From an uncultured Lachnospiraceae bacterium (lineage in GTDB: Bacteria > Bacillota > Clostridia > Lachnospirales > Lachnospiraceae): 64,000 bases of DNA. The stretch covers positions 1-64,000 of the forward strand of contig CAJUSK010000007.1 of the NCBI GenBank assembly GCA_910589075.1. Direction: 5' to 3'. The translations under genes and the position numbers were made by a program. Under the pieces are notes generated by a model. That model had not been told where the DNA came from. It ran no database searches and saw only the letters and a list, made by a program, of their open reading frames with translations. This document shows positions 9,283-18,003 of this stretch, in pieces (positions within the stretch are counted from its first letter, which is position 1; each line of letters starts with the position of its first letter).

Positions 9283-10332
9283 ATGAAAAAACAGGAAAAT
9301 GTAATGGAAAATAAAGGAAATTCTTGTAATGATAAAGGAGAATACATACTTTCCAATCCCTGGTTGCGGGTTTATCTGTCTCCCTGGGGAGCAGGTATAC
9401 ATAGGATATATTGTAATTCTCCTGATAATACGTTTAAAAATATTGCTTTAACATTGAAAGATATTGCGGATTATACGCAAAATTCTTCTTATGCCGGCGC
9501 TACACTGGCGCCCACATCCGGTAGATTGGAACATGGGATTCTCAAACTCTCAGGCCATCATTTTACACTGGACCGAAATGAAAACGAAAAAAATCATCTC
9601 CATGGAGGCTCACACAATCTGTCTTTCTGTCAATGGACACTCAAAGAGTTAACTGATGTAACTGCACAGTTTACTGCTGATGCGGTGGATGGTTTGGATG
9701 GTTATCCCGGTAATCGCAAATTTGAAGTAACATACAAAATCAATGGAAATCAACTGGTAATAAATCAGAATGCCTGGTCAGATAAGGAAACATATTTTAA
9801 TTTATCAAATCACACCTATTTTAATCTCAATTCGTTTTCTGAAAGCGGGCTGGATCAGTATTTATATATTCAATCAGAGAGAGCTGCCATCAATGATATA
9901 TCTCATATACCCAGAAAGATTTCCGATATTAAAAATACCCCATTGGATTTTCGGTACAAACAAATTATAGGCAGACAAAAGGAACAATTTTCTTCAGACA
10001 GTCAAATTCAATATGCAAGAGGATTTAACCATTGTTATCTTCTGAAAAAAGAAAATTCTTCCCTTCCGGACGCTGCCCTGTTCTCCCTGGATAAAAAAAT
10101 GTGCATGGAATTATACACGGATTCTCCTGCCCTTGTGCTCTATTCGGGAGGGTTTCTGAACTCAGATTTGCAATACTGGAAAAATGAAAACGATACAGAA
10201 CCGTTATATCCCGGATGTGCCATTGCTCTGGAACCCTGCTCTGTTCCTGTATTCAATGGAAATGTACAGGGAATGAGAACATTTTCACGACAAATTATTT
10301 ACAAATTTATACCAAATGACATTGAATCATGA
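9283..10332 (+). CDS. Aldose 1-epimerase family protein (GalM-like)
   Basis: This 349-residue galactose-mutarotase-family enzyme would interconvert alpha and beta anomers of an aldose. Family motifs in order are LAPTSGRLEHG, LHGG (106-109), DGLDGYPG (136-143), LSNHTYFNL with the likely general-acid His177, GFNHCYLL, and ALEPC with the likely general-base Glu317. The ATG at 9283 has only a weak, distant ribosome site; the in-frame ATG at 9304, preceded by AGGAAAAT, is an alternative. It is divergent from the importer ATPase, which fits a sugar-use cluster. Confidence 0.88.
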   Translation: MKKQENVMENKGNSCNDKGEYILSNPWLRVYLSPWGAGIHRIYCNSPDNTFKNIALTLKDIADYTQNSSYAGATLAPTSGRLEHGILKLSGHHFTLDRNENEKNHLHGGSHNLSFCQWTLKELTDVTAQFTADAVDGLDGYPGNRKFEVTYKINGNQLVINQNAWSDKETYFNLSNHTYFNLNSFSESGLDQYLYIQSERAAINDISHIPRKISDIKNTPLDFRYKQIIGRQKEQFSSDSQIQYARGFNHCYLLKKENSSLPDAALFSLDKKMCMELYTDSPALVLYSGGFLNSDLQYWKNENDTEPLYPGCAIALEPCSVPVFNGNVQGMRTFSRQIIYKFIPNDIES

Positions 10333-10335
10333 ATA

Positions 10336-10380
10336 AAAAAGCAATAAAAAGTAATTCTTTCATACTTTCTATTGCTTTTT
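10336..10380. terminator. Bidirectional terminator between epimerase and DUF3881 genes
   Basis: An 18-bp stem with one mismatch (AAAAAGCAAT... pairing with ...ATTGCTTTTT) has a 9-nt loop. It has A-runs on one side and T-runs on the other, so it can stop both of the convergent genes. Confidence 0.85.
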
Positions 10381-10407
10381 GTTTTACTATTTATATTTTT
10401 ATCTTCT

Positions 10408-11301
10408 TCAGGAATTCTCCGGAAAGTTGATATAACCCTGCATCCAGATAATCCCCTTAAAACGTCTGCCCACTTCCGGTTCACCCAACAAATCTTCTTC
10501 ATTAATGCACATATCAAAGATCAATTCATTACAATTAATTGTCATCTGATACACATTTTCACCCGTCATATAGTTTTGACGTTTCTGTGATTCTATGATT
10601 TCACCAAGAATAGAATACTGATCACATTCCACACCATATGGCATAAAATATGTATCCACAATACTGAACACATCTTCTTTCCTGATTTTTCTGGAAATAG
10701 CAGTATAAGTATCCATATCCTCCAAAGTCAAATTTTCAATCGCCTCTTCATCACCTTTTCTTGCTGCTGCAATTAAGTGACTTCTGTTTCTGGCAACCTG
10801 TTTTACCTTTTTCATTTCTTTCTCATTTTTGATGATCGGCATAATCACTGTCCCCTGGCAGGACAAAGCCGAAAGACTCAGCGTAGTTCCTTTAACAGGC
10901 AACTGTCTGTTTTCTTTATACTTTAAATATGAAACCACATTTTGAAAATAAAAAATTAAAGAAACACCTACGCGTAAATCATCGCAAACACCTGCATAAG
11001 ATTCTTTTTCTGCATGACGCTCTATCGAAATATCTTCTTCTGAACTGACATAATTGCTTCTGAGATATGGAAAATAATAATTGTATATATAATTATTATT
11101 TTCGTCAAATTCCCCACGAACAGCAATTCCCATCCCGTCAGCAAATTCCTTGCAACATTCCACGAAAATGAAATCATCCTGCTCAGATACGGTAATATAA
11201 TCCCTTTGTTTTGCAGACCGAATACAGTCAGTAATTAATAATTGCAGTTGTTTTCTGTTTTTTATTTGGCCGAATCCTATGGCACGTAAATATTTATGCA
11301 A
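10408..11301 (-). CDS. DUF3881 family protein
   Basis: About 297 residues, opening HKYLRAIGFG, a start I recognise as typical of DUF3881, a family of unknown function in Lachnospiraceae. I chose the TTG at 11301 because GAGGTG lies 6 nt upstream; the GTG at 11310 lies inside that ribosome site. No signal peptide or membrane segment is visible. It contains a conserved-looking LSLSALSCQGTVIMPI core. It is the last gene of the parA-parB-DUF4446-HD-GYP-serS-DUF3881 run, 36 bp after serS. No function can be assigned. Confidence 0.8.
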   Translation of the reverse strand: MHKYLRAIGFGQIKNRKQLQLLITDCIRSAKQRDYITVSEQDDFIFVECCKEFADGMGIAVRGEFDENNNYIYNYYFPYLRSNYVSSEEDISIERHAEKESYAGVCDDLRVGVSLIFYFQNVVSYLKYKENRQLPVKGTTLSLSALSCQGTVIMPIIKNEKEMKKVKQVARNRSHLIAAARKGDEEAIENLTLEDMDTYTAISRKIRKEDVFSIVDTYFMPYGVECDQYSILGEIIESQKRQNYMTGENVYQMTINCNELIFDMCINEEDLLGEPEVGRRFKGIIWMQGYINFPENS

Positions 11302-11336
11302 GGAATTCACCTCATTTCCATTTTATTCAACAAAAG

Positions 11337-12614
11337 TTACCTGATCTCCTTCTGACCACCCATGTATGGCTGAAGAACCTGGGGAATTTTTATAGACCCG
11401 TCAGCCTGAAGGTTGTTTTCTAAAAATGCGATCAACATTCTGGGCGGTGCCACTACTGTGTTATTTAATGTATGTGCAAAATATTTTCCTTTTTCTCCAT
11501 GAATCCTGATTTTTAACCTTCTTGCCTGTGCATCTCCTAAATTAGAACAGCTCCCCACTTCAAAATATTTTTTCTGACGAGGTGACCATGCTTCCACATC
11601 AAACGATTTGACTTTCAGATCTGCCAGATCACCGGAACAACATTCCAGAGTCCTTACAGGAATATCCATAGAACGGAACAAATCAACCGTATTCTGCCAT
11701 AATTTTTCGAACCACATCGGCGATTCTTCCGGTTTGCAGACAACAATCATTTCCTGTTTTTCAAATTGATGTATCCGATATACACCACGTTCTTCCAGAC
11801 CATGGGCTCCTTTCTCTTTTCTAAAGCAAGGAGAATAACTGGTCAATGTTTTGGGAAGTTCTTCTTCCGGAATAATTGTATCAATAAATTTACCAATCAT
11901 TGAATGCTCACTCGTACCAATCAAATATAAATCTTCGCCTTCAATTTTATACATCATGGCATCCATTTCCGCGAAGCTCATAACTCCCGTTACTACATTG
12001 CTGCGAATCATAAATGGAGGAACACAATAAGTAAAACCTCTTCCTATCATAAAATCTCTGGCATAAGAAATAACAGCGGAATGAAGTCTGGCAATATCAC
12101 CCATTAAATAATAAAATCCGTTGCCTGCGACTTTCCTGGCACTGTCCAGATCAATACCATGTACTCGTTCCATAATTTCCGTATGGTAAGGAATTTCAAA
12201 ATCAGGAATCACCGGTTCTCCATATCTGGTCACTTCTACATTTTCCGTATCATCTTTTCCAACCGGTACAGTTGGGTCAATGATATTTGGAATAGCCATC
12301 ATAATCTTTGTAATTTTTTCATTTAATTCTTTTTCTTTTTCTTCCAGTTCTGCCAGGCGTTTTGCACCTGCAGCTACTTCCGCCTTTTTGGCTTCTGCCT
12401 CCTCCTTTTTCCCCTGTCCCATCAGTTTGCCAATTTCTTTTGAAATCCTGTTTCTGCCGGCGCGCAGATCATCAGCTTCCTGCTGTGTCTTTCTGCTCTC
12501 TTCATCCAGGACAATTACTTCATCTACAAGTGCAATCTTTTCATCCTGAAATTTCTTCTTTATGTTTTCTTTTACCACATCCGGATTTTCCCGTAAGAAT
12601 TTAATATCTATCAT
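11337..12614 (-). CDS. serS: Serine--tRNA ligase
   Basis: This 425-residue class II aminoacyl-tRNA synthetase charges tRNA-Ser (and tRNA-Sec where present). Residues 1 to about 105 form the coiled-coil tRNA-binding arm. The catalytic core shows TSEHSMIGKF, motif 2 FRKEKGAHGLEERGVYRIHQF and motif 3 near APPRMLIAFLENN. Its length is standard. The ATG follows GAGGAG. It begins only 18 bp after the HD-GYP gene, which leaves no room for a T-box leader, so it is probably co-transcribed from upstream. Confidence 0.98.
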   Translation of the reverse strand: MIDIKFLRENPDVVKENIKKKFQDEKIALVDEVIVLDEESRKTQQEADDLRAGRNRISKEIGKLMGQGKKEEAEAKKAEVAAGAKRLAELEEKEKELNEKITKIMMAIPNIIDPTVPVGKDDTENVEVTRYGEPVIPDFEIPYHTEIMERVHGIDLDSARKVAGNGFYYLMGDIARLHSAVISYARDFMIGRGFTYCVPPFMIRSNVVTGVMSFAEMDAMMYKIEGEDLYLIGTSEHSMIGKFIDTIIPEEELPKTLTSYSPCFRKEKGAHGLEERGVYRIHQFEKQEMIVVCKPEESPMWFEKLWQNTVDLFRSMDIPVRTLECCSGDLADLKVKSFDVEAWSPRQKKYFEVGSCSNLGDAQARRLKIRIHGEKGKYFAHTLNNTVVAPPRMLIAFLENNLQADGSIKIPQVLQPYMGGQKEIR

Positions 12615-12632
12615 CGTTTCGTATCTCCTCTC

Positions 12633-13688
12633 TTAATCTATAACATCCTCTATAAAAACAGAGTTTTCTTTTAACAAATCCAGAATCATGCCTTTATAGA
12701 CTGTCCTGCCATCGTCATTGATAATTCGAATGACAGGCCTCTCCGGAAATTTTTCGTTTTGTCTGACTACCATACCAATTTCACCTGTATTGGTCAAAAC
12801 ATAACTTCCAATAGGATAAACCGCTATGATCTTTAGAAATTCATCCACAATTTTACCATCAAATTTAACGTCCTTATTGGACTTTAAATATTCAACTGCT
12901 TTATATACCTTTTTTTGTTTACATCCAATACCGCAAATCATTTCATCAAATGTATCGCAAATACTCATGACACTGACTTCTCTTGTTAATTTCTTTCTGC
13001 GAAAAGGATAACCTGTCCCATCCAGCCGTTCGTGATGATAAAGAATAATATTTTTACTCACTTCGTCCAGCCAGTTTTCTTTTTCAATGGAAGAATATCC
13101 ATAGATAGAATGCTTTTTATATTCTATCTTCTGATTTTCTGGCATATTGTTAATATCTACATTGTTATACTTTACAGAAATATACCGCAAGCCCATATCA
13201 TGTAAAAGACATCCTGTCCCGATTGCATGAAGCACATTACTCTTTAAATTAAATCTCATTCCCAAAATAATGGAAAGCACGCAACAATTCAGAGAATGCT
13301 CATATATATCAGCATTTCTTTCTTTTATTTCCAACATTCTGTTGGTTACATTTTCTTCTTCCAAAATATTCTCAATAATTACAGTTGCGGTTTCTCTTAA
13401 TTTTTCCAGTTCTCTGTTATCCTGATAAACATGTTGTTCCAGGATATTTTTAACTCTTGCTTCACATATTTTTTCTATTTCACGGTTAGCTGATTTAATC
13501 TCTCCTCTGCTTCTCTCTATTCTTCTTTCATAAATATAAACTTCTGTAATTCCCAAATCTTTCAAATTTTCTATATATTCTTTTTGTAATACAGTACCCT
13601 CTGCCAAAAGGACATGATACTCGGAACTGATCACAGGATTTGCCAGTATTTCTCCGCCTCTGATTTCACTAATTCTTACTCTTTTCAT
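12633..13688 (-). CDS. HD-GYP domain protein (probable c-di-GMP phosphodiesterase)
   Basis: 351 residues. The N-terminal about 110 residues resemble the DUF3391-type or linker regions found before HD-GYP domains. The HD-GYP domain has the metal-binding LLHDMG (His163-Asp164) and HHERLDGTGYP (218-228), the hallmark of c-di-GMP phosphodiesterases of this class. A short beta-rich tail follows. There is no receiver or membrane segment. The metal ligands visible suggest an active enzyme. It lies within the parAB-serS operon, which is a common Lachnospiraceae arrangement as far as I recall. Confidence 0.9.
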   Translation of the reverse strand: MKRVRISEIRGGEILANPVISSEYHVLLAEGTVLQKEYIENLKDLGITEVYIYERRIERSRGEIKSANREIEKICEARVKNILEQHVYQDNRELEKLRETATVIIENILEEENVTNRMLEIKERNADIYEHSLNCCVLSIILGMRFNLKSNVLHAIGTGCLLHDMGLRYISVKYNNVDINNMPENQKIEYKKHSIYGYSSIEKENWLDEVSKNIILYHHERLDGTGYPFRRKKLTREVSVMSICDTFDEMICGIGCKQKKVYKAVEYLKSNKDVKFDGKIVDEFLKIIAVYPIGSYVLTNTGEIGMVVRQNEKFPERPVIRIINDDGRTVYKGMILDLLKENSVFIEDVID

Positions 13689-13700
13689 AAGGCATTACCT

Positions 13701-14228
13701 TCATTCTTTTTCCTGAATTGCAGCATTCAGCGCCTGTTCTTCTTCTTCCCCTAAAGCTATACTACAGTTTCCTCCTCTAATTTCTTTTGTATATGTATAG
13801 CATCCGTCACTGCTATGAACAGAATTGATAATAAAACCATTGTTCCGTTTATCCAGTAATGCCAGACAAAAACTCATTTTACCTCCCATCTGTCTGAAAG
13901 CATCGTATTTTACAATGCCACATTTTTGATACGTACATTCCATATTATGAAACAATTTACGAATATCTTTTTTATTTTTCTCAGCAGCGGCTTTTAAAAA
14001 GCTGTTATCTTCAAATATACCTGTTATTTCTTTTTCAAAACTTTTGGCATCTTTTCCACCCATAAACTTATCAATTCGTACTCTTAATTTAGATAATTTT
14101 TTTATTTGTACGATAAGAAGGACAAGCAATATAATAAATAAAAGAATTGTGACACCGGCAATTCCAATCAGGAAATATGCAATATCAATATATCCAAGTC
14201 CCAAACTATCTAAAAGTGCACTAGACAT
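13701..14228 (-). CDS. DUF4446 family membrane-anchored protein
   Basis: 175 residues, with one N-terminal membrane helix (about 18-42, very Leu/Ile-rich) followed by a soluble domain. The motif KYDAFRQMGGKMSFCLALLD is typical of DUF4446, a family of unknown function commonly found directly downstream of parB. The start is the ATG after GGAGGAGAATT. Its position, 24 bp after parB, suggests it is co-transcribed. No catalytic residues can be named. Confidence 0.88.
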   Translation of the reverse strand: MSSALLDSLGLGYIDIAYFLIGIAGVTILLFIILLVLLIVQIKKLSKLRVRIDKFMGGKDAKSFEKEITGIFEDNSFLKAAAEKNKKDIRKLFHNMECTYQKCGIVKYDAFRQMGGKMSFCLALLDKRNNGFIINSVHSSDGCYTYTKEIRGGNCSIALGEEEEQALNAAIQEKE

Positions 14229-14252
14229 AATTCTCCTCCGTAATTTTTAATT

Positions 14253-15146
14253 TTATCTCAGTAATAAATCTGTCAGTCTGTCAAAATCCTCATGTGAAAA
14301 AAAATCAATCTCAATTTTACCACTACCATTTTCTTTTGCTGTTATATTTACTTTTGTTCCAAAAACTTCTTTCATTTTTACTGCAGTATTTTCATAGATA
14401 TATTCCAGACTTTTATGAATCTCCTGTTTTTGCTTTTCCGGTTTTGGTTTGTTCAGATTCTTAACCAACTTTTCCACATCTCTGACACTTAGCTTTTCAT
14501 CAAATATCTTTTGTGCAATCATATATTGCTCTTCCGGATCTTCGATAGAAAGGATTGCTCTTGCATGGCCTGTAGAAATCATTTCATCAATGACCATCTG
14601 TTGTACTTCCTGACAAAGTTTTAAAAGTCTCATGGAGTTGGTAACAGCAGTTCGGCTCTTAGAAACCCTCTCCGCCACCTCATCCTGTTTTAAATTAAAT
14701 TCTGTTAAAAGTCTTTTAAAAGCCTGTGCCTCTTCTATAGGATTTAAGTTTTCTCTCTGTATATTCTCTATTAAGGAAATCTCAACAATTTCCTGTTCAG
14801 ACAAATTCCTGATAATAACAGGTACTTCTTTCAAGCCAGCCATTTTAGCTGCACGCCATCTTCTCTCTCCTGCTATTATTTCATAATGATCATTTCTGTC
14901 TTGTACCAAAATCGGTTGTATTAACCCAAACTGCTTGATAGAATCAGCCAATTCCTGTAATGTGTCCTCATCAAAATTCTTTCGAGGCTGATCTCGGTTT
15001 GGCTCTATCATTGTTATCTTTATACTTTTTTCTGATTCTTTATTTACATTTTGCTCTGTTTTCTCTTCATAGTTTTTCTTCTTATTTTCTCCTATTGCAT
15101 TCGGAATCAAGGAATCGAGTCCCTTGCCTAAACCTCTTGCCGCCAT
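14253..15146 (-). CDS. parB: Chromosome partitioning protein ParB (Spo0J)
   Basis: 297 residues. It binds parS, spreads as a CTP-gated clamp and recruits the SMC complex. It begins AARGLGKGLDSLIP as usual. The N-terminal CTP-binding motif GERRWRAAKMAGL lies near residue 92, the central helix-turn-helix near 150-185 (KQDEVAERVSKSRTAVTN), and the C-terminal dimerisation domain at the end. It follows parA by 2 bp, so the two are translationally coupled. Its probable binding sites are at 17824 and 17873, outside this operon. Confidence 0.97.
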   Translation of the reverse strand: MAARGLGKGLDSLIPNAIGENKKKNYEEKTEQNVNKESEKSIKITMIEPNRDQPRKNFDEDTLQELADSIKQFGLIQPILVQDRNDHYEIIAGERRWRAAKMAGLKEVPVIIRNLSEQEIVEISLIENIQRENLNPIEEAQAFKRLLTEFNLKQDEVAERVSKSRTAVTNSMRLLKLCQEVQQMVIDEMISTGHARAILSIEDPEEQYMIAQKIFDEKLSVRDVEKLVKNLNKPKPEKQKQEIHKSLEYIYENTAVKMKEVFGTKVNITAKENGSGKIEIDFFSHEDFDRLTDLLLR

Positions 15147-15148
15147 AT

Positions 15149-15928
15149 TTATTTATCCTTTCCGACACCGGCGATCATTTCATCTGCCAACAACATATAA
15201 CTTTCTGCACCTACAGAACGTGGATCATACACCTGAATAGGTTCTCCATGACTGGGCGCTTCTGCCAATCTTATGTTGCGTGGAATAATCGTCTGATAAA
15301 CATGAATACTTTTTTCCAGATTACTTTTTACATTTTCAACGACTTGATTAGATAAATTGGTACGGGAATCAAACATAGTAAAAACAATGCCATCCATATC
15401 CAATACAGGATTTAATCTTTCCTTTACCAAATTTACAGTATGTATCAACTGGCTCAATCCTTCCAAAGCATAATATTCACACTGTATTGGAACCAATACT
15501 GCGTCCGCTGTTGTCATGGCATTTACAGTCAACATGCTAAGGGAGGGTGGACAGTCAATAATGATAAAATCATAAGAATCTCTTACCCAATCTATTTCGT
15601 TCTTTAGTATATATTCTTTTTTTTCAACGCCTATTAATTCAATTTCGGCTGCCGCCAAATTCACATTGGAAGGTAATACAGACACACCTGGAATTACATC
15701 CTTTATAATACAATCCTGAATAGAACATTCCCCCAGTATTAATTCATACATTGTATTATCCAGATCATTCTTATCTATTCCATATCCGCTGGTTGCATTG
15801 CCCTGAGGATCGCTGTCAATCATCAATACTTTCTTCCCTTTTACGGCAAGAGACGCTGACAAGTTAATAGATGTGGTCGTCTTTCCTACTCCACCTTTTT
15901 GATTAGCGACTGCTATGATTCTTCCCAT
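15149..15928 (-). CDS. parA: Chromosome partitioning ATPase ParA (Soj)
   Basis: 259 residues. It is a deviant Walker A ATPase that binds DNA as an ATP dimer and is regulated by ParB. The P-loop KGGVGKTT is at residues 10-17, Walker B is FIIIDCPPS, and the family ends with the DPRSxGAESY segment. It is the first gene of the minus-strand operon; its ATG follows GAAAGGAAACAA. The 241-bp gap upstream to the next gene is AT-rich and presumably holds the operon promoter, though I see no clear -35/-10 pair. It lies about 4.5 kb from rsmG rather than next to it. Confidence 0.97.
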   Translation of the reverse strand: MGRIIAVANQKGGVGKTTTSINLSASLAVKGKKVLMIDSDPQGNATSGYGIDKNDLDNTMYELILGECSIQDCIIKDVIPGVSVLPSNVNLAAAEIELIGVEKKEYILKNEIDWVRDSYDFIIIDCPPSLSMLTVNAMTTADAVLVPIQCEYYALEGLSQLIHTVNLVKERLNPVLDMDGIVFTMFDSRTNLSNQVVENVKSNLEKSIHVYQTIIPRNIRLAEAPSHGEPIQVYDPRSVGAESYMLLADEMIAGVGKDK

Positions 15929-16169
15929 TTGTTTCCTTTCATATTCATTTTTCTGTTATTATGTACATTATATGATTATATCACTTTCCTGTTTTAGAAT
16001 CTATATTTATTTGAATTCTTTATTTGTATATAAACACTATTTTTATCATACTCTCTTTTTGGAAAAGTGTCCCTGATATATAAATTTCAAAACATCACTC
16101 ATATTGTTGTACATCATTACAGAAACTGATCATTTTAACCCCATTATAAGCTCAAAATCCATCATTTGG

Positions 16170-16874
16170 TTAATTGTTCAATAGTTCTTTTGCATTTTCT
16201 TCTGACATGAGGGTATATTTCTGATACTCGGCTCGTAATAATTGAAACATTTCCGGATATGAATTCCGCGACCGCTGTAAATCACTATTCACAATCTGAG
16301 CAATTTTTTGAAATGGAAGAGTTTCCCAACCTTCTATAATGATTGCCAGTTGATCCAATAACAAGTGGACGCCATAGAAATCCACATATTCGCAGTCCTC
16401 AAAATCATCATAGTCTAACCGTCCACCAGCTATAGTCACAAGTTGCATCAAAAGACCTGAGACCCACTCCACGGCCATCCATTCATAGGCACAGGGATAA
16501 CCATTACCGAAATATTCCGTATAGAATGGTTCTGGTAATTCATCCGGTTCTCCTACGCTGTTAATGTAGTGACATTCATATAACAAATTAGAAAAGTCTG
16601 CAAATTCTAATGGACAGATGTTTCTCTCCAAAAAATCCCAAAGCAATTCTATCGCACTCTGCAATCCCAACGAAATTGCTTTTCCTTCCCATGACAATCC
16701 TTGCTGCAATGTATTTCTATATCGTGTCAACACCAATAGATTTCCTAAAATCCTTTGTTCATTATTACAGCTTGCAAAAGCATTCTCAACTAAATTTCTA
16801 AATTCTCTCAACCAAGTTTTGACCTGTACCGCATCTAATTCGATAGGATCAGTATCTAAGATATATATCTCCAT
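16170..16874 (-). CDS. Hypothetical acidic protein
   Basis: 234 residues with no family I recognise. It begins MEIYILDTDPIELD after a strong AGGAGG site. It is acidic, rich in Leu, Glu and aromatic residues, mainly helical by eye, and has no membrane segment or signal peptide. Acidic single-domain proteins of this size include many immunity proteins of polymorphic toxins, but no toxin gene is present in the window and I do not assign that role. It stands alone between parA and a MITE-like element, in an AT-rich stretch that looks recently acquired. Confidence 0.75.
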   Translation of the reverse strand: MEIYILDTDPIELDAVQVKTWLREFRNLVENAFASCNNEQRILGNLLVLTRYRNTLQQGLSWEGKAISLGLQSAIELLWDFLERNICPLEFADFSNLLYECHYINSVGEPDELPEPFYTEYFGNGYPCAYEWMAVEWVSGLLMQLVTIAGGRLDYDDFEDCEYVDFYGVHLLLDQLAIIIEGWETLPFQKIAQIVNSDLQRSRNSYPEMFQLLRAEYQKYTLMSEENAKELLNN

Positions 16875-16977
16875 TTATATCAACCTCCTGTATCAAATTT
16901 AAATAGTTTCTATTTATCCAATGGATATGCTTCTCTGTTAAACGCTGTAAAATTTTTTTCATATCAATTTCAACTTT

Positions 16978-17419
16978 TATACTTGATTATAAAATATTAG
17001 TTTGCTACCTGCAATGTATAATTTATAGGTTTATTTTCATGGATATACAATTTTGAAAAAAAGTTAATAAGCAAAAATATGAAATTGTATTTTATAAATT
17101 TTATTATAAGCTAACTATAAGCAAATCAGGAAGTTTATGTGTGGATAATGTTTGCAGTTTATCGTAAACTCATGCGAATTTTTTAATCAAAGTTCAGAAA
17201 TTAATCAAAACATTGTTTTTGATCAGGACACCATAATTAAATACATATGTTTAAATAAAAGCCAGAAAAGTTCCTATATGAAAGCTGATATAAATATGTA
17301 ATTGAATTTATGTCATTCCAATTATAAAATATCTTCCCTTTTGGAATCGTGTACCTACTAAAAACTGGCTTATAAATGTACATTGCTGGCAACAGACAAA
17401 TATTTTATAATCAAGTATA
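16978..17419. mobile_element. MITE-like element with long terminal inverted repeats
   Basis: Bases 16978-17018 and 17379-17419 are inverted repeats of each other: 36 of 41 positions match, including a perfect outer 21 bp. Similarity continues inward for about 10 more bases with one indel. The outer ends are TA dinucleotides on both sides, which would fit a TA target duplication of the IS630/mariner type if the element is 16980-17417. The interior has no open frame of note. It fills most of the 573-bp gene-free gap 16875-17447. Confidence 0.65.
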
Positions 17420-17447
17420 TAAATCAAAAGCTGCAAAGGAGAACTTT

Positions 17448-17651
17448 ATGAAATTAAGCAAAAGAGATGATGGCTGGTTCACTGGACGACTTTATTTTAA
17501 CAAAAAAGACAAAAGAATTATTATCAGAAGACCGCGAAGTGGGTTTGGCTATACAGTGAATTTAGGAAATAAGTGGACATGGATATTTAATATTATTTTA
17601 GGAATTATCATAATTATATTCGTCATTACTCTTAAAACAACTTCTCTTTGA
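17448..17651 (+). CDS. Small DUF5808-like membrane protein
   Basis: 67 residues from the ATG at 17448, which has AAAGGAG 6 nt upstream; the longer in-frame start at 17376 lies inside the inverted-repeat element and is unlikely. The soluble N-terminus reads DDGWFTGRLYFN, then a basic stretch and GFGYTVNLGN. This matches the DUF5808 pattern as I know it (W, G, F/Y-N, basic turn, G-T-N-G-N). A single C-terminal membrane helix of about 20 residues follows. DUF5808 domains are usually attached to larger membrane proteins, so a stand-alone form is notable. Function unknown. Confidence 0.7.
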   Translation: MKLSKRDDGWFTGRLYFNKKDKRIIIRRPRSGFGYTVNLGNKWTWIFNIILGIIIIIFVITLKTTSL

Positions 17652-17761
17652 TATGTTCAAGGTTACCAGATAAGTTTAGAATAGTGATCGTATGTAAACT
17701 ATACATTGTATTTCGAATTTTGAGCAGTGGGCATACTTTTCAAAACGAGGTAATTTATGTA

Positions 17762-17806
17762 TGTTTCACGTAATTAAAGCAATAAATTTATGTTTCACAA
17801 AGGTCT
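17762..17806. other. Two degenerate parS-like half sites
   Basis: TGTTTCACGT at 17762 and TGTTTCAC at 17791 each match the left arm of parS (TGTTTCAC) but lack the right arm. They lie just before the two perfect parS sites and may be decayed copies. Confidence 0.45.
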
Positions 17807-17823
17807 ACAATATATTGGGCTTA

Positions 17824-17839
17824 TGTTTCACGTGAAACA
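17824..17839. other. parS site 1 (ParB-binding palindrome)
   Basis: TGTTTCACGTGAAACA is a perfect 16-bp palindrome and an exact match to the known Firmicute parS consensus TGTTNCACGTGAAACA. It lies in the gene-free gap 17652-18003, 1.9 kb upstream of parA and 10 kb from the predicted origin. Confidence 0.95.
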
Positions 17840-17872
17840 TCTATATATTGTGATGGAAAAATGTGGATGTAA

Positions 17873-17888
17873 TGTTTCACGTGAAACA
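17873..17888. other. parS site 2 (ParB-binding palindrome)
   Basis: This second exact copy of TGTTTCACGTGAAACA starts 49 bp after the first. Two perfect sites within 65 bp form a probable strong ParB loading point. The rest of the gap 17652-18003 is AT-rich, with only the half sites and, at 17950-18000, a short TAGTTAATG... / ...CATTAACTA inverted repeat that may terminate the response-regulator gene. Confidence 0.95.
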
Positions 17889-18003
17889 TTTTCCAATTCG
17901 TTATATAATCAATATATATAGGATATATTTACATTTAGACAGAAAAAAATAGTTAATGAGTTAATTAATACTACTATAAAACCCATTAACTATATAATAA
18001 TCT

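Noticed and set aside
16170..16874. Assignment of the unknown acidic protein as a toxin immunity protein
   Set aside because: Size and charge fit, but no toxin or recognisable immunity-domain motif is present.
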